A program made the translations under genes and the position numbers. From Tamarix chinensis (taxonomy: Eukaryota; Streptophyta; Magnoliopsida; Caryophyllales; Tamaricaceae), in contig CM060173.1 in the NCBI GenBank assembly GCA_030549775.1, positions 66,468,367 to 66,532,366 of the forward strand: DNA of 64,000 nt, written 5' to 3'. The notes below the pieces were generated by a model. That model was not told the DNA's origin and made no database searches. It saw only the letters and a program-made list of their open reading frames with translations. Shown piece after piece: positions 47,200-59,289 of this stretch. Positions within the stretch are counted from its first letter, which is position 1. Each line of letters starts with the position of its first letter.

Positions 47200-49520
47200 C
47201 AAGATTGGAAGGACCATGTGGCCTTTAAAAAAGTTAGTTTAGGGAAAAAAATTGAATAGCAATATAACTATTGCAGACCAAGAAAACCTAGGAAACCAAG
47301 ATTGATCTTTGAAGGAGTTTGCTTCACAAATATCTTCAAGCATGCAATCTAGCATCACCCCACAAATGCATCTACCAACAATTTCGAGCTAATGCCTTTG
47401 CTTCTGTCTATGGTTAATAAAAAAATGGTGGAAATTTAATAAAATATCCGAACTTACACATCATAATATTATTAGTGTATTTAATTACCTTAATGATAAA
47501 TGGGAAAACAAATGATGCCATTGAGCTAAGATTGTTCCCTTTTTCACTATGAGTTAAGGGCAGATCTTTGTTTCAATGACTTGCACTAGGTTCCATCACT
47601 ACATGCAACCAACTCTAACACCTATTTCATGTTGATTACTTCCCTGCAAGCAAGGTGGGTTAATAAAGGAATCAAATAACAACCTTCAATCAAAATAAAG
47701 CAAAATAATAATATGATGCTTGAGAAAGGTATAAAGATCTCATGATGGTTTTTCCACCATGGATTGGAGGACTAGGTCATCGTATACACTTTTAACAAAA
47801 GGTCTTCATGATAACATAAGGATCACTATTGATGTTGCTGCTGGTTGGATATTGATGAACAAAAGTGTGTGAGGTGAGACAACTCATTGAAGATATAACA
47901 CAAAATCACTTCTAATGTTTAAGTAAGTGTTATCTATCAAAAGGAGGTGAAGGTATGATGAATATGCATTAGACCACATTGCTTCCAATGTAAATGCTTT
48001 ATTTTAGAAATTTGTTAAGTTGAACATGAATTTAGTAGCATCTACCTCTCTAATTATAATATATATGGCATTTTACGGAATTCTATTATGGATTTCTAGA
48101 TTGGAAACCCCTATCCTATGATGCTTTGATATCTAAATATTTAAACTATATGAATAGTTTTAATTAGAAAAAGGACCATTTTTTTACCACCAACAAACCT
48201 AGGGTGGAGAAATCATTCTATGTTCTCTAACTAGAATAAAAAAAAATCTTATAGAACAATCTAATTTTAGATCTCGTGGCTTTCAAGCCTAAAGGATTCC
48301 GTACCCTAGTCCTTCAATTTATAATTTGGAGACCATGATGAAAATTTTTTTCTAATCCAAAAATAAATAAAATGAAGATTTAAGATTCAAAATAGGATCA
48401 TGAGTGATGCTATTAGGATTGTAGATTACAAGGTTCATTATCTTGACACTAAAAAATATGCTAGAGAACCATATTACTTAGGTTAACTTATAAGCTAGGT
48501 TCTCTTCTAAGTCTTTATGAACTTTCCATGGAAAACCTATGATAACCCTAAGGGTATCCATTGACATCATCATCCTTAGGAGTGGAAAAGAGTTAAAAGA
48601 AGTGGTATTCGAAAGTGATGAGGGTGGGAATTTGATGACAATGGAGAAACAAAATGTTGATGAAATAGAAGATAATATTGAAAATATATTTTTCCTATGT
48701 TATATAAGTTATCTATACCTTTTGATCAAAGGAATGTGGAAGCTAAGTTAGATAAAAAGCTTCAGAAATTTGGGGAAACTTTGAAAAATTAAATATTAAT
48801 ATCCTATGTTTTGATACCTTATGACAATATCCATCTTATGTGAAATTCTTAAAGATATCTCAACAAATAATTGATTGTTAGAGGATTATGAGACCACATT
48901 CTTAACTCAACAATGTAGTTATATTATTCCAAAAAATCTACCACAAAAACTCAAGGATCCTAGCACATTTTCTATTCTAGTCACTATAAGTGATATGTTA
49001 TTTAAATATCCTCTACGTGATATTGATGCTAGTGCTAGTCTTATGTTGTTGTCAATTTCTATTAAGTTGAAGATTGGATACTTGAATCTCAGCAACATAT
49101 CTCCTAAAGTAGTAGATGGATCAGTGAAAACATTCAGTAGGTATATTAGAGGATATACATATCCATTTTGGTAATTCTATATTCTTTTTTTTCATTATTA
49201 AAATTGTGGAGGATTCAAAAATACAAATTTTATTAGGATGACCTATCTTAGCTATTGTCGGAGTAGTAATTCATATGAAAATGAAAAGATCTCTCTTAAT
49301 ATAAAGTAATGTGGATTTTTAGTTATCTTTTACTATGAAACTCCATTTGATTAATGATAATCATTATAGGATTTACATGGTTGATATGGTTATAGAAGAG
49401 AACATTGCTAGCTATATCTCAAGTGACCGACATGATAAATATCAAGTGAGAAATGGAGCACATCATGACCATAATAAGGTGGTATTTATATATTCTACCA
49501 TACCAAGGAAACAAACTTAG
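47200..49520 (+). pseudogene. Gag and protease region of element F
   Basis: Translation across frames gives the Athila gag signature TNDAIELRLFPFSL (near 47510), GSITT, FPASK, and GLHDNIRITIDVAAGWILMN (near 47810). It is followed by the pro-region marks ITLRSGKELKEV (48550-48600), then LEDYETTFLTQQCSYIIPKN and LPQKLKDPSTFSILVTI (48875-48990). The protease tract CDLGAS is replaced by RDIDASASLMLLS, so the catalytic Asp-Leu-Gly/Ser triad is altered. Stops and frameshifts are frequent. The zinc finger was not found. Confidence 0.75.
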
Positions 49521-50207
49521 TGACTACAATTGTTAAGGAGATGAATGAACTTGTAACACCTCCAAATTTACTACTGAAAAATTTCGTTTAAGACAAAGGT
49601 TTTAGCGGAAGCGAAAGAATTAAAACCATAAACTTGGGGGTATTACCGCCACACTTAGTACCAGACCGGTTCACTCCTACCGTTTCGTTACTAAGTGCTA
49701 AGGCTAACTAAACAATCATTAAGTAAGAGTCACCAAAACATAGGTCCATTCACGAAAACCACGTGTCAACAACAGTTAAAATATCGTTAAGATTGCAACT
49801 TAAAAGTACGGTTTCAAAGCAAGAAGCGTAGTACAAATTATGGTTAATATGATGGGTCCCAAGGGACCAATATCCAGATCACCTACTCACTCAAGCCAAG
49901 CCTTCCACCCTACAATTAGTAACCGATCAAACCTGCATAGGAGGTCTGCTCCCCACCATCGGTGGATCATCATAGGACCCATTCAATCAAGGTAGTATCA
50001 GTACGGGTCCAATACTGAGTAAGGGCGCTAGTGCGCTAAGGCCAAGCATACAATCATACAACATAACATACGTAGCACAATCATATAGACAACATGCAAT
50101 AACCAGCAAGATAAGGCCTGAATACTTTTATGTGACCTATTCCTCATTTCTCATTAATAATACGTTCATTCCACACAGATTCTTTAATAGTACGTGTGAG
50201 TCCGGGA

Positions 50208-50545
50208 ACCCCACTATTATAGCCGGTGGAACGGTCACGAGGGCCATGCCCTGCCACTATTATAGCCGGTGGATCGGTTACGAGGGTAACATACCCTGCC
50301 ACTATTATTTGCCGGTGGACCGGTCTGGCCCCGACTCACAAGGTGTTCCACTGTAAATGTTTGTATCTTTCCCAGGTCTTATCATCATTCTGATTAGTTT
50401 GTTGAGCACGGAATCTCCCCACTATTATAGCCGGTGGAACGGTCACAAGGGCCATGCCCTGCCACTATTATAGCCGGTGGACCGGTCACGAGGGTAACAT
50501 ACCCTGCCACTATTATTTGCCGGTGGACCGGTCTGGGTCCGGCTC
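50208..50545. repeat. CCACTATTAT/CCGGTGGACCGG minisatellite in D
   Basis: Six units of about 45-50 bp: CCACTATTATAGCCGGTGGA, CCGGTCACGAGGG, then a CATGCCCTG or CATACCCTG tail. They form two near-identical clusters of three (50208-50345 and 50418-50545), each ending with the TTTGCCGGTGGACCGGTCTG unit. Confidence 0.9.
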
Positions 50546-50929
50546 AACATCTTTCTCTATAAGTAGTTAATGTCTTAACATATCTTATTCAAAAGGTTTT
50601 CACCAAGGATATGCATAAATCATTCCCTCTATGCTTTACACATCGCAACCAATAAAATTCCGCATTCATAACTACCCTTTAATCGATAATACACATGATA
50701 ATGCCAAACAACTCTAAGCAGTCATAACCAACCCTAATTGTCCACACCAACCCGTGGTTAACCACTCCTATCCCTATTTTACCATAACCACTATACTTAG
50801 CCATCCCAAACCTTAATTATCCTCAACAATCACGATTAGTTACTCCAACCCTACTTAATCACAACGTCCCAGAGTTAATCACTCCAAGCCCTAATCCCGT
50901 ACAATCATTAACTCCCATGCCAAACCCTA

Positions 50930-51440
50930 ACTCCACCATGTAAACCCTAATACCACCATACCAACATTAATACAACCATACAAACCATAACACCCCATGC
51001 AAACCCTATTACCACCATAAGCCATTAATACCACTATGCAATCATTAATACCACCATACGAACATTAATACCACCATACAAATCCTAATACCACCATACA
51101 ACATTAATACCTCCATAAGATCACAAATACCACCATAAATTCCCTAATACCACCATAAGCCATTAGTACCACTGTGCAATCATTAATACCACCATACGAA
51201 CCCTAATACCACCATACAAACCCTAATACCACCATACCGACCATAATACCACCATATAAACCCTAATACCACCATACAACATTAATACCTCCAAAAAAAA
51301 TTATAAATACCACCATACAAACCCTAATACCACCATACAACATTAATACCTCCATAAAATCATAAATACCACCATACAACCCGAATACCACCATGCGAAC
51401 CATTAGTACCGCCCTAGAACATTAATACCATCATACAAAC
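50930..51440. repeat. ACCACCATACAAACCCTAAT minisatellite in D
   Basis: About twenty-five imperfect units of about 20 bp with the consensus ACCACCATACAAACCCTAAT. Each contains an AAACCCTAA-like stretch resembling plant telomere repeats, but embedded in a longer unit. It is the reverse complement of 34725-34960 in C. Confidence 0.88.
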
Positions 51441-52440
51441 TTCAAGACTCCCATGATGGTTCCCAACTCATATTACCATTGATCCTAATATGCATGTCCT
51501 AGAGGGCCATAACATAATACATCATAAACATCATACATATAAATGTCATGCTCATGTCACGGAAGCACATACAACATACCTCAATCTCCAAGCTGCGCTA
51601 CATATAAGACAAGTTATACACAAATCATATAATACATGGCATAGCATGGCATACACAACATTCAACACATCCACGTCACACATAGCACAAGGCCATTAGC
51701 TTCGTCCTTACCTAAGGCGACGCCGGGCTTGGAGCACGCTCCTCTAACTCCTTAGGGCTTTGGTCGGGGTTACCTATAAAAGGGGAAAATGCTAAGTATT
51801 AGTTTCCCTTATAATTACTATCAATCCTCATTCTAGTTTAAGGTTAGGGTTTTTATTACTAAAAAGGGTTTTATACAAAAACTAGGGTTTTTACCTTAGA
51901 ATTAGTATACTAAATATTAGTAGTCAAAATATAGTTATTTATGATACTTATTGTTACACTTATTTTATTAAGCCCATTAGTTCCATTCTTATAATACTAG
52001 TGTTCACTAGTCATAGTAAAATAGTGATAATAATAATAATAATAATAAGACTACCAATAGTGACATTTATGTTTCAAGTAATAGAACTCTAGTGTTTTTA
52101 AGATTAAGTCTAACAATGGTGTTAGGTTTGAAATAATAATATTATAAGGTCACAATATTACAAGTAACTATTCCTAAGGGTGATAATGATAATAGTAATA
52201 ATACTAATAATGAAGATAATAATAGTAATAATAACCATAATAACCCTAGCAATAATAATAACAATAACAATAACCCAGTATGGTTAAGTATCAATAATAA
52301 TAACCTTAGTAAGGTAATAGAAATAATAATGATAAAATGTTAATACTAATAACAATAAGACCAAAGTTAAGTATAATACCAGTTAGGGTTTAAAAGGGAT
52401 GTTAGTAGTAGTAAGAAAATAAGAACATTAATGATGGAGA

Positions 52441-52492
52441 CTATAATAATGATAATAATGATAATAATAATAACAGTAATAGTAATGAAAGA

Positions 52493-52541
<49 letters not shown>

Positions 52542-52543
52542 GT
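52441..52543. repeat. (AAT)n microsatellite in D
   Basis: Imperfect then pure AAT triplets; pure from about 52495. Confidence 0.9.
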
Positions 52544-52609
52544 ATTAATATTGGTAGAAAATAGTAGTAGTTATATAAAAGGGGCATTAGGGTTTGGATG
52601 AGTGGAGAA

Positions 52610-53710
52610 CCACCTAGGGTCGGTGGTGGTCCGGCGGCGGCGCGTGGAGGAGGAGAAGAGAGGGAAAGGTTAAGGTGGAGGTTAGATGGGGGAAAGGAAA
52701 GGAATGTTAAGTGTGGGGGAGGAGACAGCAGGGGGAGGGGAGTGGAATGAGGGTGGTGGCGTGAGAAAGGCGGCGGCGCACGGTAGTGGACGCGGCGGTC
52801 GAAGGTGGTGGGAGATGGTGGAGGTTGGTGGAGAAGGAGGTAGGGGGTAAGGATGGTATGGGCAGTAGGGGAGGACCTGCCGGTTATTTTGGGAGGTGGC
52901 AGGGTGGCTGGTAGCGGCGGAGGAGGCGGTAGAAGGTGGCGCAAGGCGGCGACGGGCTAGAGGGGTTGCTCGGGGTGGCGATTTTGCACGGCCTGGGGTG
53001 GCTTGTGCAAGGCAAATCGAGGGCTGAGGAGGGCTTGGTTGGGTGGAGGGTGGTGTAAGGTGGGGTTCTGGGTGGCGCTCGACCGACGGCGTTGGGGGAC
53101 GGCGGCGGTCGACGCGTCTGATGGGGCGGCAGCGAGAGGGAGCAAACCCAGGGTTTCAGGGTTCCAAATCCCGAATCCAGGTGATCAATGGGGGTATTTA
53201 TAGGCAGGGTGGTCGGGCAAGGCCAAAGGAAAGAAGATAAGGGGGTGAGGGCGCCAGGCTGGCCTGCAGGCGGCAGCTGCCATGGCAGGTTAGGTCGGGA
53301 GGGGGAGAAAGAGGAAAGAAGGTGGGCACGCGGGGAGGGAGCTTCAGGTATTGTTGGGGTCGAAAATAGGAAAGAAAATGACAGGGAGGCAGGGGAGGAC
53401 TGTCGGCATTGGTGGCTACCAGCGAAGATCGAGTTGCAGGTTGGGGTGTAGAGGGTGAAGAAGAGGACAGGACGGGGTGGATCGGTCGGTCCAGGGGAAA
53501 GAAAGAAAAGAAAGAGGGGGCGGTTCGACCGGCTGGGGGTAACGGGCGACGAAGGAGTCCGAGCGGGCCTGGTCGCGCGAGATGGCGGGGAAGGGAGAGT
53601 TTGGGCCGCGGGCTGGCCCAAACCGGGAGAAGAAGAAGAAGAAGAAAAAAAATAAAGGAGGAAGAAAGAAAAAGAAAAGAAAGGAGAAAAAGGGAAAAGG
53701 AAAATGGAAA
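52610..53710. other. GC-rich purine block of D (no real gene)
   Basis: Strong G/A strand bias with GGCGG and GGAGG runs. It opens long frames on both strands, with Pro/Ser-rich text on the minus strand and Gly/Arg/Glu-rich text on the plus. Equivalent blocks are 24070-25190 in B, 32640-33470 in C and 10345-10900 in A. No frame is conserved between copies in length or ends, so these are not called genes. In the sense direction it spans the region before and after the TATA box. Confidence 0.75.
53195..53202 (-). promoter_or_regulatory. TATA box of element D
   Basis: TATAAATA on the minus strand in CCTGCCTATAAATACCCCC, at the position matching 32996 in C. Confidence 0.55.
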
Positions 53711-54014
53711 ATGATAAAATGGTTGGGGATATTTGGTATTTATTTATTTATATATTTATTTTAGATATTAATTTTAAAAATAATTATTTTAAGTATAATA
53801 ATTAAATTAATTAGACTATTTTGGGTAAAATGTCCTTAACTCCCATTTAATTAGTAAAATGTCCAAAATTTTCTAAATAATTTATTTATTATTTTCCCCT
53901 TATTTTCCTCAATAAATTTCCTCTTTATTTAATGAAGTAATATATTTTCTTAATTTTCTCTAATAAATCATTATTTTGCCATAATTCCATAGTTAGGATT
54001 TTTGGGGTATTACA

Positions 54015-55740
54015 GAACCAATGTATGAAGATAAAATGAACACTAAAGAAGAGCTTAAACCACTTCCTTCCTTATTTATATTGAAAAAACCTTTGAAAAC
54101 TACTCTGATATGAGACCACCTTATTAGAACCTTCTATTTGAGTTAATGTGTGTTGCAAATGAGTACGTAATTGGGGCATTACATGGGCAAAGGATGAAGA
54201 AAAATTATATGTTCTATACTATGCTAGCAAAAAAATGGAGGATGCTCAAATGAATTATGCCACAATAGAGAAGGAGCTTCTAAGTGTTGTGTATGGCTTT
54301 GATAAGTTCTAACCTTACCATATTAGATTGAAGATTATAGTTTTTACATTATTCATCATGTACATCTTAGCCAAGAAGGAAGAAAAACATAATTTTATTA
54401 GAGGGATCATCATGGTGTAATAGCTCAACCTGGAGATAAAGGAAAAAAGCGGTACTAAAAATGTTATAGCCACCTTTCTAGGCTTAGGGAAAAATGTATA
54501 GTGATGAGTATCCATTTACTGAATTATTTGTAGATGACAATTTGTTTGATATAACAATCCCTCAAGCTTCTTGGTTTGCAGATCTTGTGAACTACATAGT
54601 ACGTGGCGTTTTTCCACTAGATATATCCTACAAACAGCACACATATTTTTTGTATGATGTTAAGCACTACTATTGGGATGAGCCTTTTCCTTACAAGTGG
54701 TGTGAAGATGAAATATTTATAAAGTGCTTGATTGAATGAATGTACAAGATTTAATATCTAACTAACATTATTCATCATATGGTGGCTATGTTATACCTCT
54801 AAAATTACCCCTATAGTTTTACAAGAAGGATTTTATTTAGCTTCAGTCTTCAAGAAACATCTCAAGAAATAATGAGATACCACTAAATAGCATTTTTTAG
54901 GTTTATTTATTTGCTTTTGGAGATTCTAATTCTCCGAACCAATTTAATTTTCATAAAAAATAAGTATACTTTATTGGAAGTGAATTAAATTTTAAAATAG
55001 GCTAAACCAGTAGCATCTATAAAAAATGATGTAAAATTAGTGGTCTAGCTATTCTAAAAGATAATGTTTCCTTAATTTTGTGTGCCAAGAGTAGTAACTA
55101 GTGATGGGCGATATCAATTTGAAAACCAGGTATTAATTAAGCTTTTGAGGAAATATGGTGTATCGAACAAAATGGATACACCATAACACTCTCAAAAAAA
55201 TTTCCAAGTAGAGAACAATAATAGGTAAATAAAATGGATTTAGATGAAAATAATATCCTAATCAAGAAAATTTGTTTATGAAACTAAATGATGTTCTTTG
55301 CGCTTATCAAACATCTTATAAGACTCATATTAGCATGTTAGCATTCAAGTTGGTATATAAGAAAACTTGTCATTTATTTGTTGAAGTTGAACATGAGGAA
55401 TTTTGGGTAATATAGGTAATTAGTTATGACTTAAATTAGTTGAAGAATATAGAATGATCAAATTTAATGAGCTTAATGAGTTCTATTTGGTTGTCCATAA
55501 GACCATGCAGATATATAAGAATATAACTAAGAGATGGAATGATAAAAAAAAACTACCTAAACAGAGTTTCAAGAAGGAGATATGGTGCTCTTTTCCAACC
55601 CTTGTCTTAAAATCGTTTTTTGTAAGCTTCTTTCTAGGTTTTTATGATTATTCTATATTCTTAAGGTGTACCAATTTAGAGCTATTCATATTTAGAGTAT
55701 TGCCACAAGAATTTCAAAATTCAATGAGAGGAGGTTAAAG
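54015..55740 (+). pseudogene. RNase H and integrase of element F; reverse transcriptase missing
   Basis: After the D insertion the text reads KEELKPLPS (54040-54070), the tract normally just before the Athila reverse transcriptase. It then passes almost directly to RNase H: ELMCVANEYVIGALHGQR (54135-54190), NYATIEKELLSVVYGFDKF (54255-54310) and the DHAALKYIFAKKE-like site near 54345. Next come DEYPFTELFVDDNLF and NYIVRGVFPLDISY (54494-54739), then integrase KLNDVLCAYQTSYKTHISML (55280-55340), and LNEFYLVVHKTMQIYKNITK (55454-55560). The whole RT domain is deleted, and many stops are present. Confidence 0.78.
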
Positions 55741-57869
55741 CAATAAATTTTGGGTTCCTCGATCAAGAAGATGAGTATTTTTACCCTTCTCAATCCATCA
55801 TCATGTTGAGTATCAATGGAGCCAATCTCATGACACTAAATGAGTATTTCTGTAACTTTTTTCTTTTAATTTATAAGTTCTTTATTTTAAGTGTTTTATT
55901 TTGACTTATTTTTTTAAGACATGTAACACCACTATTATGCTTGATTTTTTGGGTAATATAAAAATAAACTATGTGGAAATGTGTTTCAAACCAACCAATC
56001 TTGAATGTGTTAAGAATTGGTGGAATTATGGGTTTCATGCATTGAGGCTATGTCACTAGACACAACCATGTTAAAAAATCAATAAATAATGGAGGTATGT
56101 GTCCAACAATGTATGGTGATGTTATAATTCACAACTGTGCAAAAAAACCAAAAAGAAAAAAAAAGAGAATCCCTTTGATATAACATGACCATTTTTTATT
56201 TGACAATATGGTTGTATTGCAAGCTTTGAATTTTTATTTTTAAACATTGATGTGCTCATTTTGCACAATCTTCAAACATTACACTCTAACTGCCTACCTT
56301 TCACCATTAATTACATTAAGCACCTTCCCAAACTCCAACCACCCATTCACCTCATCATTCTTTGATCAACCACTAGCGTCTTAGCACTAACCATTTTTCC
56401 TCCTAATTTGCAGAGTCACTCCTTTCTTGGCCTATATCACCCAAAAGGCCTACACCATAACATAGAACACCTTTCACCATAAATGTTCCATCTTTTCCTA
56501 ATATCTATTGCTTTCTAGCCCCCCATTCAACTCTTGGGCACCAACTAGTGTCGCCTGCTTTACCTCCATATCAATGGTGATGACTCATGTCTAACCTAAT
56601 TAACATATAAAACCAGTTTATTTTCTCTTATATCTAATTTCTCTCATTTATTTTATTATGGATTCAAGGATTTTAGCCACCAAAATAATGGTAATGCCTC
56701 AAATTATAATACCACATGACCAAAATTGTGATACATGAAATAATCCTCCACTTCAACCTCAAAATAATCATTATATGATTCTGATGAATGTTTTGATGGT
56801 ATTCAGACAGGCTTGGACAGTTTCTGCAATATAACTAATGAAATGTACAAAATGATGTTGTAGATGTATGATTCACATCTTCCTAGGGATAGCCACCACT
56901 AACCTAGTGAGTAGTAAGTCTTGTTTATTCCCTTATTTTACTCATTCACACACATTAAGGATAATGTGCCGGCTAACCATTGCGGAAGGGAAGAAAGATG
57001 ATCAAATGAGTCATATGTCACAAGTTTTATACTTCTTATCAATCTCTTTGTGTAATTTATTTTTCATTATTTGTTTAATATTTGGTCTAATTCTATATTC
57101 TTTTTTACTTAATTTCTCTTAATCATTCTCATCTAAAAAAATTCACATCTACGACCATATGTTTATCATAGTCTACTTGCCTAATGATTAAGATAAAATC
57201 CTTATTTTATATCTAAGTTACCAAGGTATTATCTATAGGACTTTTGTTTTCTTTCAATCGAAATTATGAGGATATAAAAAATTATTTCATCTTAATATAC
57301 CTAATTAGTAAATAAGCTTCAGTTGTGAATTAGACTACTCTTTTGTTATTTTAAAAATACTCAATTAATAAATAAAAAAGAAAGGTTATAAAGTATGCCA
57401 TATCGAGAACTTAAAACCACATGCTCAGAAGTATGGTTTTCATGTTGGTAGGTGTTTGATATGATAGGACTATTAAAAATAAATTTGCTAAAGGAAAATG
57501 AGTAGTACTTTGAAGACTTAAGTGGTGAAAGTATTAGTTAATTGTTATTTGATATGGGTCAATAATTTGGGGGAGTTCTAGGGAACCAAGTGAAAGAAGT
57601 GTTTTATCACACCTATATTCTAAATTTGATAAGCTGACTCACTCATATTCATATACAAAAATCTCATAGATACATCATGTACAATGTATAACATAAAGCA
57701 TGATTTATGCTTGAGTGAATCACTAAAGCATGTGAGTTTAGGTGAAATTCAAATATTTTTCATTTACTCTTTATCTTTCCCATCATCTTTCTCTATCTTA
57801 ATTGTCCATCTATATAAGTGTGCACCATTATTTTTTTAAGGATAAGAAAAGGTTCAAATAGGAGTAAGT
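55741..57869. other. 3' internal non-coding region of element F
   Basis: AT-rich and without a supported gene. Short frames such as 56868-57122 are hydrophobic by composition only. Long untranslated 3' regions are usual in Athila-type elements. Confidence 0.5.
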
Positions 57870-59211
57870 TGATAAAATCAAAAGCTTTCAATATTTTAAT
57901 CATTTCTTACCCTCATTTGTATGTTTATTGGTGTGATTTCCTCATGTTTTTGTATAGTTTATCTCCTTGATTTATCTTCCTACTTTTTTGATGTGTTATG
58001 TAAGATATTTTTGAGCAATGAAGGGAATTATAGAATAATGTGAATCAAGAGAAGTGTAGGAAGAAGTAACATGGCCTTGTAGAGCCTAACAATAAGGGAG
58101 TGTTAAAGTATATAAGAAATTATAGCAAAAATGAAGTTTCTAGAACCAATACAGCTTGCCAATAATGATAAACATTGTATTGTAAGCTTAAAACATGAAT
58201 AATTTGTTGCTAAATTCATACTTTTCAAGCTATGTTGAGCTACACTACAATGTTTGGTATTAGTTTTTGTTTTCTTAGCAAGATATTAAGCATATAATTG
58301 ATAAAATTCATTAGAAAATTATCCAAACCTAATATAGCATAACTCAAGACATATTTTTAGTCTCTCATTCACCCTTTTTTCTCTCTTTTTATCTATCTAT
58401 TCATCTTTCTTTTATGCAAAATACACTGGATCTAACCATTAATTTCAATTTGTAAACAATAATTTTAGACAATTGAACCACTACACTAAACTTTGACTCT
58501 ATGATTTAATCTGTTTTACTCCTCTCTATATTTTTTTACTATTATGTATTTGAATTTGATTATTATACTTTATAATTTGAATTTTGCATGAGTAATTATT
58601 TTTTCTAAGATCAAATCAAGTTTTTATCCATTATTCACTTGATGAATTGATTGAATTTCAATCAAACTAGATTGAATTGTGTTCTCCAATTTCTAGCATT
58701 TAATTAATTTGTGTTAGCATAATTCATCACCATATTAACTTAATTAGGTTCTTAAATATAATTAGAATATTAACATTAACACTAGAACTTAGAAATTGAA
58801 GAAGAATTAATGAGTCTCAAAAGTAGATTAGTGAATATCAAAAATTGATTCAATTAAATTGTTATTTGTGAGTTTATTTAGAAGAAAATAGGTTTTAGAT
58901 TTAATTGAGCATGACTTTCAGTTGTTGAAAGAGATTAATGGTTGATTTTGGCTAATTATTTCTAATGTATTGAGCACATGTGATACAAGATAGAATGATT
59001 CCTTCAATTACATAGGAATTTTATTTAAAATTTGATCTTAGGCTTGTTTCTAATTGATTAAAATCTTAATTAGTAGTCTCCATCATAGTTTTAAATTTAT
59101 TTACATAAAATTATCACCCATCCATTTCTAATCGATCCATTTAAATAGTGAAAAATAATGGAAATTGGTAATTAACACTTAATCGTAGGCTTGTGGATAT
59201 AAGTGAATACA
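57870..59211 (+). repeat. 3' LTR of element F
   Basis: Direct copy of 45669-47025, clearly diverged by substitutions and small indels, so F is much older than E. It starts TGATAAAATC and ends about GTGAATACA. Confidence 0.72.
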
Positions 59212-59289
59212 ATTTGAACATGAGCAACTCTTATAAGTTTTAAATTAGGCTAATATGCCTCATTGTTTCTTTTATTTTATCTAGTTCTA

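Larger units (their letters stand above)
49547..54019 (-). mobile_element. Element D: complete solo LTR nested in F
   Basis: The unit runs from TGTAACACCTCCAAATTT at 49552 to TTTTTGGGGTATTACA at 54014 (4463 bp). Flanks are GAACT (49547-49551) and GAACC (54015-54019), matching at four of five bases. Layout is as in B: constant end (49552-49715), CCACTATTAT minisatellite (50208-50545), CCATACAAACCCTAATACC minisatellite (50930-51440), AAT-rich zone (52020-52545), GC-rich purine block (52610-53710), AT-rich end. The minus-strand TATA box at 53195-53202 fixes the sense strand. It separates the Athila protease from RNase H of F. Confidence 0.87.
45669..59211 (+). mobile_element. Element F: Athila-type Ty3/gypsy retrotransposon carrying solo LTR D
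   Basis: Direct LTR copies at 45669-47025 and 57870-59211 enclose a decayed Athila-type gag-pol on the plus strand. Solo LTR D (49552-54014) lies between the protease and the rest of pol. F lies inside the integrase of element G. No convincing target duplication could be read at its ends, which are therefore approximate to about 15 bp. Confidence 0.8.

Noticed and set aside
50930..51440. Interstitial telomere repeat
   Set aside because: AAACCCTAA occurs once per 20-bp unit within a different consensus, not as a TTTAGGG tandem array.
52441..53621. Frames of 167 and 245 codons on the minus strand
   Set aside because: Composition artefact of the GC-rich block and AAT repeat of D.
49552..54014. 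D as a DNA transposon with terminal inverted repeats (TGTAACACC / GGTATTACA)
   Set aside because: The inverted match is short; TG...CA ends, 5-bp duplications in B and C, and a TATA box fit an LTR better.
45662..59216. Target duplication for F (ATTTTG / ATTTG)
   Set aside because: Only matches with a shifted LTR start that would not be TG; left unassigned.
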